From contig JADLHF010000269.1 of NCBI GenBank assembly GCA_020848935.1, positions 1 to 54,247 of the forward strand: a stretch of 54,247 nucleotides of DNA. The letters run 5' to 3'. The stretch comes from Acetobacteraceae bacterium. GTDB lineage: Bacteria; Pseudomonadota; Alphaproteobacteria; Acetobacterales; Acetobacteraceae. The notes beneath the pieces were generated by a model. The model was not told the origin of the DNA. It worked only from the letters and a program-made list of their open reading frames with translations, and did no database searches. Made by a program: the position numbers and the translations under genes. Positions 34,772 through 42,512 of this stretch are shown here, piece after piece. How positions within the stretch are numbered: the stretch's first letter is position 1; each line of letters begins with the position of its first letter.

Positions 34772-35392
34772 ATGAAGCCGACCGCCCTCTGGCTGATCCG
34801 CCACGCCCTGGTGGAGGAATCCGCCCGCGCCGTTCTCTACGGCAGCACCGACGTGCCGCTGTGCGAGACCACCCTGCTGGACCAGGCGCCGATGTATGCG
34901 GCCCTGGCCGCCCGCCTGCCGCGGCCGGCCCATTGGGGCTGCACCCCGCTGTCGCGCACCCGCCGCACCGCGGAAGCCATCTTCCGTGCCGGCTATCCGG
35001 CCCAGCCGCTCGAAGTCGTCCCCGGCCTGATCGAACAGAGCATGGGCGACTGGCACGGCACCCCTCGCCAGGAGCTGCCCGCCAAGCTGACGGAACGCGC
35101 CCACCCGTTCTGGCCGCTCTCCGGCACCGAAATCCCGCCGGGCGGCGAAAGCATGGCTCACGTCATCACCCGCGCCGGCGAAGCCCTCGAACAGATCGCT
35201 GCCGCGCACAGGGGCGAGGACGTGGTCATTGTCAGCCACGGCGGCGCCATCCGCGCCGCCATCGCCCACGCCCTGAGCATCAGCGCCACCAACGCGCTGC
35301 ATCTCTCGGTCCACAATCTCGGCCTCACCCGGCTGGAACGCGAGAACACCGGCTGGCGCGTGGTGTGCATGAACGAATTGCCGGGATACTGA
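34772..35392 (+). CDS. Histidine phosphatase family protein
   Basis: 206 residues. The phospho-His motif reads LIRHAL (usual RHG), with CTPLSRTRRTAEAIF, the acid residue in IEQSMGDWHG and the second His in IVSHGGAIR. Members include phosphoglycerate mutase-like and CobC-like phosphatases; no cobalamin gene is nearby. Co-transcribed with the exporter by position. Confidence 0.88.
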   Translation: MKPTALWLIRHALVEESARAVLYGSTDVPLCETTLLDQAPMYAALAARLPRPAHWGCTPLSRTRRTAEAIFRAGYPAQPLEVVPGLIEQSMGDWHGTPRQELPAKLTERAHPFWPLSGTEIPPGGESMAHVITRAGEALEQIAAAHRGEDVVIVSHGGAIRAAIAHALSISATNALHLSVHNLGLTRLERENTGWRVVCMNELPGY

Positions 35393-35473
35393 AAGGGCGC
35401 GCGAAGCGGATGGCCCATCCATAAAAGACCACGATCCCGCCCCGCCCGCGTCACGCCAAGCAGGAAATGGAAC

Positions 35474-35515
35474 GAAAGTTTTTTGGTTCTTTTTTTCAGA
35501 AAAGAACAACGCTTC
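35474..35515. repeat. Single A unit of the inverted-repeat family
   Basis: Inner arm GAAAGTTTTTTG followed by an A hairpin at 35486-35507 (GTTC..GAAC ends, loop region TTCA) and an outer arm. No B partner unit is present in the upstream 80 nt, so this is a solo unit. It lies between the histidine-phosphatase and pseudouridine-synthase genes. Confidence 0.8.
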
Positions 35516-35546
35516 ACTTCACCGAGCCGGACTCAAGACGCACCAG

Positions 35547-36203
35547 ATGGACATCCCGATCCTTTTCCGCGACCAGCGCTTCGCGGTGCTCGACAAGCCC
35601 GCCGGGCTGAAGGTGCATGCCGGCCCCGGCGGCGGGCCGAGCGTGGAGGATGTCTTTCCCGCCCTGTCGCGCCGGCGCGATGGTCCGTGGCTGGCGCATC
35701 GGCTGGACGCGGATACGGCCGGCTGCCTGGTGGTGGCGCTGCGGCGGGCGGCATTGCTGGCGGCCCAGGCGGAGTTCGCTGCCGGACGGGCGGAGAAGAC
35801 CTATTGGGCGGCGGTGCGTGGCGCGCCGGCCGCGGATGAAGGCGTGGTGGATGCGCCGCTGCGCAAGCGTGGCGACCGGGCGGGCTGGCGCATGGCGGTT
35901 GATCCCGCGGGCCAGCATGCGGTCACCGCGTGGCGCGTGCTGGGGCGCGGCGACGGCGTTGCCTGGCTGGAGCTGCGCCCGCGCACCGGGCGGACCCACC
36001 AGGTGCGCGCCCACGCCGCGGCCCTGGGCTGCCCGTTGCTGGGCGACGCGGTGTATGGCAACGGGGATGGCAGGCTGCACCTGCTGGCCCGGGCGATCCG
36101 CCTGGCGCTGGTGCCCGAGCTGGCCGCGGTGGCGCCGGTGCCGGGCCACATGCGCGCGGCCCTGCGCGATTGCGGCTGGGAGGAGGGCGTCATCCCAGCA
36201 TGA
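35547..36203 (+). CDS. RluA-family RNA pseudouridine synthase
   Basis: 218 residues, shorter than RluC/RluD and lacking an S4 domain. FAVLDKPAGLKVHAG, the catalytic Asp motif AHRLDADTAGCLVVA and RPRTGRTHQVRAHAAALGCPLLGDAVYG are complete. Likely converts uridine to pseudouridine in rRNA or tRNA; the target is not deducible. Its 3' end overlaps the convergent glycosyltransferase gene by 14 nt. Confidence 0.92.
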   Translation: MDIPILFRDQRFAVLDKPAGLKVHAGPGGGPSVEDVFPALSRRRDGPWLAHRLDADTAGCLVVALRRAALLAAQAEFAAGRAEKTYWAAVRGAPAADEGVVDAPLRKRGDRAGWRMAVDPAGQHAVTAWRVLGRGDGVAWLELRPRTGRTHQVRAHAAALGCPLLGDAVYGNGDGRLHLLARAIRLALVPELAAVAPVPGHMRAALRDCGWEEGVIPA

Positions 36204-37146
36204 ACCAGAGCCGAAACAGCACCTGCTCCGCCCAGGTCTGACGTCGTAGCCCCGGCAGGCGCAGTGCCCGCAGCCGCTGCCGCGGACTGCCTTGCAGGGC
36301 GGCGATGATCGCGTCCAGGTCACGGCATGCCTGGGGGGTCAGCAAGTGGCGCTGCGCGTCCAGCGCCGCCAGGTTCTGCCGGACCAGCCCCATGAACACG
36401 CCGGGCCCGCGCCACACCGCCGCCGCGGCGCGCTGCAACAGGGAGCGGGCGGCGCCCACCGCGTTGGCGCTGTGCTGGCGGTACAGCACCACCGGCTCGT
36501 CGTCGGCGATCAGCGTGCCGCCGGCCGCGGTCACCAGCAGGTAGGCCCACCAGTCGTGCTGGCAGCCCGGCGGCGCGGCGCTGCCGGCCACCAGCCGGGC
36601 GGCGGCGGGGTTCAGCGCCACGGTGTTGCCGGTGGCGAGGTTCTGGGTCAGCGAGGCGGGAAAGCCGGTGGGCGGCACCAGGGCCGGCGAGATCGCCAGC
36701 GGGTCCAGCCGGGCGTCCACCAGCACCTGTCGCGCGGTATAGATCGCTGGCGCCGCTGCCGCCGCCCCCCGCAACGCGGCCACGGCGCGGCCGAGCTTCA
36801 ACGGCAGCCAGACATCGTCCTGGTCGGCAAAGGCCGCGATGTCGTGCGCGCCCAGCGTCGGCGCGGCATGGCGCAGCAGGGCGAGGAAGCTTGCCGCCGA
36901 TCCGATCCGCCCCGCCGGGCCGGCGAAGCATGTCACCCGGCCCGGCGGCTGGGCGGCGGCAAAGTCATGCAGGATTGCCACCGTGTCGTCGTCCGAGCCA
37001 TCGTCGCGCCAGACCAGCCGCCAGTCCCGGTGTTCCTGGCCGGCGATGCTGGCCAACTGCTCGCGCAGGTAGCGCCCGCCCTGGTAGCAGGCCAGCAGGA
37101 TCACCACGCCGGTGGCTGGAGCCTGGGAGGCGGGGGCGCACGGCAT
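36190..37146 (-). CDS. Family 2 glycosyltransferase (rhamnosyltransferase-like)
   Basis: 318 residues from MPCAPASQAP. A GT-A fold start VVILLACYQGGRYLREQLASIAGQEH, with WRDDGSDDDTV and the DxD-like FADQDDVWLP. Located last in the rfbBACD operon, 10 nt after rfbD, so it probably transfers L-rhamnose to a surface glycan (inference). No membrane segment is obvious. Confidence 0.87.
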   Translation of the reverse strand: MPCAPASQAPATGVVILLACYQGGRYLREQLASIAGQEHRDWRLVWRDDGSDDDTVAILHDFAAAQPPGRVTCFAGPAGRIGSAASFLALLRHAAPTLGAHDIAAFADQDDVWLPLKLGRAVAALRGAAAAAPAIYTARQVLVDARLDPLAISPALVPPTGFPASLTQNLATGNTVALNPAAARLVAGSAAPPGCQHDWWAYLLVTAAGGTLIADDEPVVLYRQHSANAVGAARSLLQRAAAAVWRGPGVFMGLVRQNLAALDAQRHLLTPQACRDLDAIIAALQGSPRQRLRALRLPGLRRQTWAEQVLFRLWFMLG

Positions 37147-37156
37147 TGCCGGCGCC

Positions 37157-38068
37157 TTATGGTGTCGGCGTTTCGCCGGCGAAGATGCGGGCGATGGTGC
37201 GGTCCAGCGCCTGTTCCCAGGGCGGCAGGCGCAGGCCGAAGATGCGTTCCAGCTTGGTGCAATCCAGCCGCGAATCGGCCGGGCGACGCGCCGGGGTGGG
37301 GTATTCGGCGGTGGTGATCGGCGCGATCGCCGGCTGCGGCTGGCCGAAGGCGTGGGCACGGGCGATCGCGGCACTGGCCAGCCCGTGCCAGGTGGTGCAG
37401 CCGCTGCCGGCGGCGTGATAGATGCCGGCGAAGCGGTCCTGCCAGCCGTCGCGGAGGATGACGTCGGCAATGGCCAGGATGGCGGCGGCGAGGTCTTCGG
37501 CCGTGGTCGGGCAGCCCCTCTGGTCGGCCACCACGCGCAGATGGCTGCGCGTTCGGGCCAGGTCCAGCATGGTCAGCACGAAGTTGCGCCCGCTGGCGGC
37601 ATAGACCCAGGAGGTGCGCAGGATGATGGCGCGCGGACAGGCGGCCAGCACCGCGGCCTCACCCGCCAGCTTGCTGGCGCCATAGACGCTGGCGGGGGAG
37701 GTGGCGTCGTCCTCGGCATAGGGCGCGCCCTTGGCGCCGTCGAACACGAAATCGGTCGAGATGTGGATCAGCGGAACCCCGGCCGCCCCGCAATACGCCG
37801 CCAGCACCGCGGGGCCGTCGCGATTGGCGCGCCAGGCGGCGGCGGCATCGGTCTCGGCCCGATCGACGGCGGTATGGGCGGCGGCGTTGACCACCAGCGC
37901 CGGCCGCGCCTCGGCCAGCAGGGCAGGCAGGGCGGCGATGCGATCGAAATCCCAGTCCGGCCGGCCGACCACGCGCAGGGCGCGATCGCCGGCGGCCTCG
38001 CCCAGCGCGCGGGCCACTTGGCCGCTGCCACCGGTGACCAGGATCCCTGCCGATCGCGGGGCCGTCAT
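37157..38068 (-). CDS. rfbD: dTDP-4-dehydrorhamnose reductase
   Basis: Last step of dTDP-L-rhamnose synthesis. 303 residues, RmlD/SDR fold: ILVTGGSGQVARAL, VVNAAAHTAVDRAE, ISTDFVFDG, the catalytic YGASK, and RTSWVYAASGRNF. Gap of 4 nt to rfbC. Confidence 0.95.
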   Translation of the reverse strand: MTAPRSAGILVTGGSGQVARALGEAAGDRALRVVGRPDWDFDRIAALPALLAEARPALVVNAAAHTAVDRAETDAAAAWRANRDGPAVLAAYCGAAGVPLIHISTDFVFDGAKGAPYAEDDATSPASVYGASKLAGEAAVLAACPRAIILRTSWVYAASGRNFVLTMLDLARTRSHLRVVADQRGCPTTAEDLAAAILAIADVILRDGWQDRFAGIYHAAGSGCTTWHGLASAAIARAHAFGQPQPAIAPITTAEYPTPARRPADSRLDCTKLERIFGLRLPPWEQALDRTIARIFAGETPTP

Positions 38069-38072
38069 CGCG

Positions 38073-38630
38073 TCATGCCCGATACCAGGGCGGACATTCG
38101 GCCAGACGCGGCAGCGCGGCGTCCTTGTCCGACAGCTTGGCGTCGTCCGCCGCCACCGGCCAGGGCAGGGCGAGGTTCGGGTCGTTCCACGCCACCCCGC
38201 GCTCGGCGGCGCTGTCGTAGGGGGCGGTCACCTTGTAGGCGACCTCGCAGTCCGGCTCCAGCGTGCAGAAGCCGTGCAGGAAGCCGCCGGGCACCCATAG
38301 CTGCGTGCCGTTCTCGGCGCTCAGCACCGCGGCGACATGGCGGCCGTAACTCGGCGAGCCCACCCGGATATCCACCACCACGTCCCAGATGGCGCCGCGC
38401 AGGCAGCGCACCAGCTTGCCCTGGACATTGGGCTCGATCTGGCAGTGCAGCCCGCGCACCACGCCGCGGGCGGCGGAATAGCTGTGGTTGTCCTGCACGA
38501 AATCCGCGGCGATGCCGGCCTTGGCCAGCGCCGCCCTGTTCCAGGTCTCGGCGAAATAGCCGCGGCTGTCGGCGAAGCGTCGCGGCGTGATCAGCGCCAC
38601 CTCTGGGATCGCGAGGCGTTCCAGCTGCAT
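38073..38630 (-). CDS. rfbC: dTDP-4-dehydrorhamnose 3,5-epimerase
   Basis: 185-residue cupin enzyme. Hallmarks are DSRGYFAETWN, FVQDNHSYSAARGVVRGLHCQ with the catalytic His, KLVRCLRGAIWDVVVDIR, and GFLHGF. Catalyses double epimerisation of dTDP-4-keto-6-deoxyglucose. 4 nt from rfbA and 4 nt from rfbD. Confidence 0.96.
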   Translation of the reverse strand: MQLERLAIPEVALITPRRFADSRGYFAETWNRAALAKAGIAADFVQDNHSYSAARGVVRGLHCQIEPNVQGKLVRCLRGAIWDVVVDIRVGSPSYGRHVAAVLSAENGTQLWVPGGFLHGFCTLEPDCEVAYKVTAPYDSAAERGVAWNDPNLALPWPVAADDAKLSDKDAALPRLAECPPWYRA

Positions 38631-38634
38631 CGGC

Positions 38635-39510
38635 CTAGTCCTGCTCGCCGTTCGACAGCGCCATCAGCACCTGCCCCAGCTCCGTCTTGCCCAGCGCGCG
38701 GGCGCGGTCGCGCAGCGCATCGGCATCGATCCAGCCCATGCGGAACGCCACCTCCTCCGGGCAGCCGACCAGCATGCCCTGGCGGCTCTGGATGGTCTGC
38801 ACGAAGGTTGCCGCCTGCAACAGGCTGTCCGGTGTGCCGGCATCCAGCCACGCGGCACCGCGGCCCAGCTTCTGCACCTGCAGCGTGCCGGCCTGCATGT
38901 ACATGCGGTTGAGGTCGGTGATCTCCAGCTCGCCGCGCGCCGAGGGCTTCACCCTTGCGGCCAGCTCGGTCACCTGCTTGTCGTAGAAATACAGCCCGAT
39001 CACCGCCCAGTTGGATTGCGGCTGGGTCGGCTTCTCGACGATTTCCACCGCCCGGCCGTCCGCGTCCATGCTGACCACGCCGTACCGCTCGGGGTCGCGC
39101 ACGTGATAGGCGAACACCGTCGCCCCCTCCTGCACCGCCGCCGCCCGGCGCAGCACGCGCGAGAGGTGCTCGCCGAAGATCATGTTGTCGCCCAGCGCCA
39201 ACGCGCAGGCCTCGCCCGCGATCCACTCGGCGCCGATATGGAACGCCTGCGCCAGCCCCTCCGGCTTCGGCTGCACGGCATAGGTGAATTCCACCCCCAT
39301 CCGCTCGCCGCTGCCCAGCAGGCGGCGGAACTGCGGCAGGTCCTCCGGCGTGGAGATCACCATGATCTCGCGGATGCCGGCCAGCATCAGCACCGAGAGC
39401 GGATAGTAGATCATCGGCTTGTCGTACACCGGCAGCAGCTGCTTGCTGGCCGCCAGCGTCATCGGATGCAGCCGCGTGCCGGAGCCGCCGGCGAGGAGAA
39501 TGCCCTTCAT
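38635..39510 (-). CDS. rfbA: Glucose-1-phosphate thymidylyltransferase
   Basis: First step of dTDP-rhamnose synthesis. 291 residues, [46 protein letters not shown], and [10 protein letters not shown]. Full-length RmlA; no truncation. Follows rfbB after 17 nt. Confidence 0.96.
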   Translation of the reverse strand: MKGILLAGGSGTRLHPMTLAASKQLLPVYDKPMIYYPLSVLMLAGIREIMVISTPEDLPQFRRLLGSGERMGVEFTYAVQPKPEGLAQAFHIGAEWIAGEACALALGDNMIFGEHLSRVLRRAAAVQEGATVFAYHVRDPERYGVVSMDADGRAVEIVEKPTQPQSNWAVIGLYFYDKQVTELAARVKPSARGELEITDLNRMYMQAGTLQVQKLGRGAAWLDAGTPDSLLQAATFVQTIQSRQGMLVGCPEEVAFRMGWIDADALRDRARALGKTELGQVLMALSNGEQD

Positions 39511-39527
39511 GCGTGCTGGTCCCTTGG

Positions 39528-40604
39528 TCAGGCCGCGCTTCTTGCCGCAGCCGGCGCCTGGCCGAGGCGCTGGCCGGCATAGCGGGCGGCGCGGATCGGC
39601 TCCCACCAGGCCCGGTTGGCGAGGTACCAGTCCACCGTGCGGGCGAGCCCGGTGTCGAAATCGTTCGGTGCGGTCCAGTCCAGCGCCGCCTCGGCCCGGG
39701 CGGGGTCGATCTCGTAGCGGAAATCATGGCCGGGCCGGTCGGTCACGAAGCTGATCAGCCGGGTGCGCGGCCCGGCGGGATCGGGCATGCGGGCGTCCAG
39801 TGCGGCACAGATCGCGTGGACCACCTGCAGATTGGTGCGCGGCTGGCGGGCGCCGATGCCATAGGTCGCGCCGGGCTGGCCCCTGGTGGCCACCGCCAGC
39901 AATGCGGCGGCATGGTCGTCGACGAACAGCCAGTCGCGCATGTTCGAGCCGTCGCCATAGACCGGCAGGGTGCGGCCCTCCAGCGCGTTCAGCGTCACCA
40001 GCGGGATCAGCTTCTCCGGGAACTGCCACGGGCCGTAATTGTTCACCGTGTTGCTGACGATGGTCGGCAGGCCATAGGTGTGGTGCCAGGCCCGCACCAG
40101 GTGGTCGGAGGCGGCCTTGCTGGCGGAGTACGGGCTGCGCGGGTCGTAGGGCGTGTCCTCGTTGAACGGCGGGTCGGTCTTGCCCAGCGCGCCGAACACC
40201 TCGTCGGTGGAGATGTGGTGGAAGCGGAACGCCGCCTGCCGCTCGGCCGGCAGGGCGCGCCAGTATTCCAGCGCCACGTCCAGCAGGGTGTAGGTGCCCA
40301 CCACGTTGGACTGGATGAACGGGCCGGGACCGTCGATCGAGCGGTCGACATGCGTCTCGGCGGCCAGATGCATCACCAGGTCGGGCTGGTGGGTGGCGAA
40401 GACCTGGCGCATGGCGGCATGGTCGGCGATGTCGGCCTGCACCAGCGTGTGGCGGGCATGGCCGCGCGCCTCCTCCAGCGCCTCCTCCGAGGCGGCGTAC
40501 GTCATCTTGTCGACGTTGATCACCGCATGGCCGGTGGTGCGGATGACGTGTCGTATCACGGCCGAACCGATGAAGCCGCAACCTCCGGTAATCAACAGGC
40601 GCAT
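39528..40604 (-). CDS. rfbB: dTDP-glucose 4,6-dehydratase
   Basis: 358 residues from [21 protein letters not shown]. Other marks are [34 protein letters not shown] and [15 protein letters not shown]. Heads the rfbBACD-glycosyltransferase operon. Its promoter should lie in the 273-nt gap shared with the divergent acyltransferase gene. Confidence 0.97.
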   Translation of the reverse strand: MRLLITGGCGFIGSAVIRHVIRTTGHAVINVDKMTYAASEEALEEARGHARHTLVQADIADHAAMRQVFATHQPDLVMHLAAETHVDRSIDGPGPFIQSNVVGTYTLLDVALEYWRALPAERQAAFRFHHISTDEVFGALGKTDPPFNEDTPYDPRSPYSASKAASDHLVRAWHHTYGLPTIVSNTVNNYGPWQFPEKLIPLVTLNALEGRTLPVYGDGSNMRDWLFVDDHAAALLAVATRGQPGATYGIGARQPRTNLQVVHAICAALDARMPDPAGPRTRLISFVTDRPGHDFRYEIDPARAEAALDWTAPNDFDTGLARTVDWYLANRAWWEPIRAARYAGQRLGQAPAAARSAA

Positions 40605-40776
40605 TGCGTTATCGAACCCTCGCTGCATGTCGGGGCATCATTGGCAGTCCCGCCGCGGACTCGCAACCGGCGAATGCCGGCAGCGGCGTCGATGACCGTT
40701 CACAACCATTTCATCGCGTCGCGCGCACTTTGATCGATCTGCCCTCCGAATTGCACCGCCCGGCGCGGCGCCGGCT

Positions 40777-40804
40777 TGCCCTGCACGTCCAGCCATGTAT
40801 TTTC
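40777..40804 (+). promoter_or_regulatory. Possible sigma-70-like promoter for the acyltransferase gene
   Basis: TTGCCC, 16 nt, TATTTT, ending 73 nt before the acyltransferase ATG, within the gap divergent from rfbB. Only a loose match to the consensus; no other structure was seen in this gap. Confidence 0.25.
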
Positions 40805-40877
40805 CGTGCCAGACATCCTCCGTCCGGGTTAATTTCGCCTTCCCGACGCGGCGGCCACCTTGGGAAGCGACCAGACG

Positions 40878-41678
40878 ATGATTCCAGGCATCAGCACCAA
40901 TGCCGAAGCCCGGCTGACCGGTGCGCTCGATCCGCGCGTCACCGACGTGACCGAGGATACCTATGCCAGCCGCGACTACACCATCATCGATGGCGGTGAC
41001 GCCGAGGCCAAGCGTCTGGGGGTCACCGTGATCGGCGGCGGCCTCACCCTGATGGTCACCGACCCCAACCGCCGGCTGGGCGATATCCGCATCCAGTCGG
41101 GCGGGCGCGACAACACCCTGTTCTTCGACAACCAGAGCTGGGGCGGGCAGTGCTTCGCCTCGATCCGCATGCTGGGCAGCGACACGGTGGTGATGTTCAA
41201 CGACATCGGCGATGCCTATGTCGCCATGCAGGACATCTACCTGCGCTCCAACGGCCAGTTCGTGTTCTGGGGCCGCGGCGCCTCGGCGGTCGGCATCTCG
41301 ATGGAGATCGAGGGCGAGGGCTCCGGCGTGATGGTGGGCGACGATGCGCTGATCTCCAACGGCGTGTGGATCCGCAACCACGACATGCACGCCATCCACG
41401 ACCTGCGCACCGGCACGCGGATCAACCGCCAGCCGGTGCAGACAGTGCTGGAGCGCCATGTCTGGCTGGGCCAGGACGCCATGCTGCTGAACGCCGAGCG
41501 TATCGGCATGGGCTCGATCGTCGGCACCCGCAGCCTGGTCAAGGGTACCGTCCCGCCGCGCGTGGTGGTGGCCGGCACCCCGGCGCGGGTGATCCGCGAG
41601 GGCGCCAGCTGGGGCCGCTCCAACAATGGCATGACCGCCGAGGAGCGGCATTCGATCGGCCTGCCCGACCTCGCCTAG
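40878..41678 (+). CDS. Left-handed beta-helix (hexapeptide) acyltransferase-like protein
   Basis: 266 residues from ATG at MIPGISTNAEARL; a TTG 18 nt upstream is an alternative. The C-terminal third is the hexapeptide-repeat region: DALISNGVWIRNHDMHAIHD, HVWLGQDAMLLNAERIGMGSIVGTRSLV and PPRVVVAGTPARVIR, typical of sugar O-acetyltransferases. The N-terminal half has no familiar motif. It probably acetylates a surface sugar; located between the rhamnose operon and glycosyltransferase genes. Confidence 0.82.
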   Translation: MIPGISTNAEARLTGALDPRVTDVTEDTYASRDYTIIDGGDAEAKRLGVTVIGGGLTLMVTDPNRRLGDIRIQSGGRDNTLFFDNQSWGGQCFASIRMLGSDTVVMFNDIGDAYVAMQDIYLRSNGQFVFWGRGASAVGISMEIEGEGSGVMVGDDALISNGVWIRNHDMHAIHDLRTGTRINRQPVQTVLERHVWLGQDAMLLNAERIGMGSIVGTRSLVKGTVPPRVVVAGTPARVIREGASWGRSNNGMTAEERHSIGLPDLA

Positions 41679-41709
41679 CGGTCCGTTGCTGCCAGGCACG
41701 TCAGCCCGT

Positions 41710-41780
41710 CAGCCGAATCGGCCCGCCAGATCAAGCTTGTGCACGGGCGCATGTTGAATCATCCGAATGAGTCGGTGCGC
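41710..41780. repeat. 71-bp dispersed repeat, copy 2
   Basis: Second copy of the repeat at 4274-4344, same orientation, about 80% identity by eye and no gaps. It starts 32 nt after the acyltransferase stop and precedes the small sugar-locus protein gene. Here the plus-strand frame lacks the stop seen in copy 1. Confidence 0.75.
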
Positions 41781-41914
41781 CACCACCCCCGGCGCCGCCA
41801 CGGGTTTGCCAAGCGCCGCCCTGCGCGCTCTGCTGTTGCGATCGGGCGCCGGCTTGGGTATTGCTCCGCGCCGGCGCCATCCTCGTTCGGTGCGTCGCGC
41901 AAGGAGGTCGTGCA

Positions 41915-42367
41915 TTGCCGCAACCCGCCTACATACCCCATATCGACCTCCTGCTCCAGGCGCTGCGGGTGAACCGCGACCGGCTGAACAGCAAGTCCAA
42001 GATCGCCGTTGACGCCAAGCTGCTGAAGACCTTGCTGCAAACCATGGTGGCCAACGCGCCGTTCTCCGAGGCGTTCTACAAGGAAGCCTACCCCGACCTC
42101 GCCGCCGCCCAGGAGGCCGGCCAGATTCCCGACCTGCGCCAGCATTTCATCGAGACCGGCTTCTTCGAGGGCCGCTTCGGCTCGCCCCCGCCAGTGGACG
42201 AGGCGTTCTATACCAGCACCTACAAGGATGTCGGGCAGGCCGTTCTGAAGGGCGACGTGATCTCCGGCACGGAACACTACCTGCGTTCGGGCGCCGCCGA
42301 GGGGCGGATTCCCAACGAGGAGATCCGCGCCGATCTCGAAGCCTGGATGGTCGTCCTTCGGGAATGA
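41915..42367 (+). CDS. Small protein with FxxxYYxxxYPD-type repeats
   Basis: 150 residues from a TTG placed 7 nt after a strong AAGGAGG; no ATG gives a better context. It has a helical N-terminus, then two copies of a repeat: SEAFYKEAYPDLAAAQEAG with HFIETGFFEGRFG, and DEAFYTSTYKDVGQAVLKG with HYLRSGAAEGRIP. The same repeat occurs at least four times at the N-terminus of the large glycosyltransferase that follows. Function unknown; may be a dedicated partner or a detached domain of that enzyme. Confidence 0.75.
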   Translation: MPQPAYIPHIDLLLQALRVNRDRLNSKSKIAVDAKLLKTLLQTMVANAPFSEAFYKEAYPDLAAAQEAGQIPDLRQHFIETGFFEGRFGSPPPVDEAFYTSTYKDVGQAVLKGDVISGTEHYLRSGAAEGRIPNEEIRADLEAWMVVLRE

Positions 42368-42512
42368 CCGGCAAGGCGCCGCAGCCCCATTTGATGCTGC
42401 GCTGCGGGCCGCCAAAATCCGGCAGGCTCGCGGATGACCACCTTCCGCCGCCGGCCGGGCGGGGCCCCCAGGGCCGCCCGGTGGCGCCGGATCCATTGGG
42501 CGGGAGCCGCCA

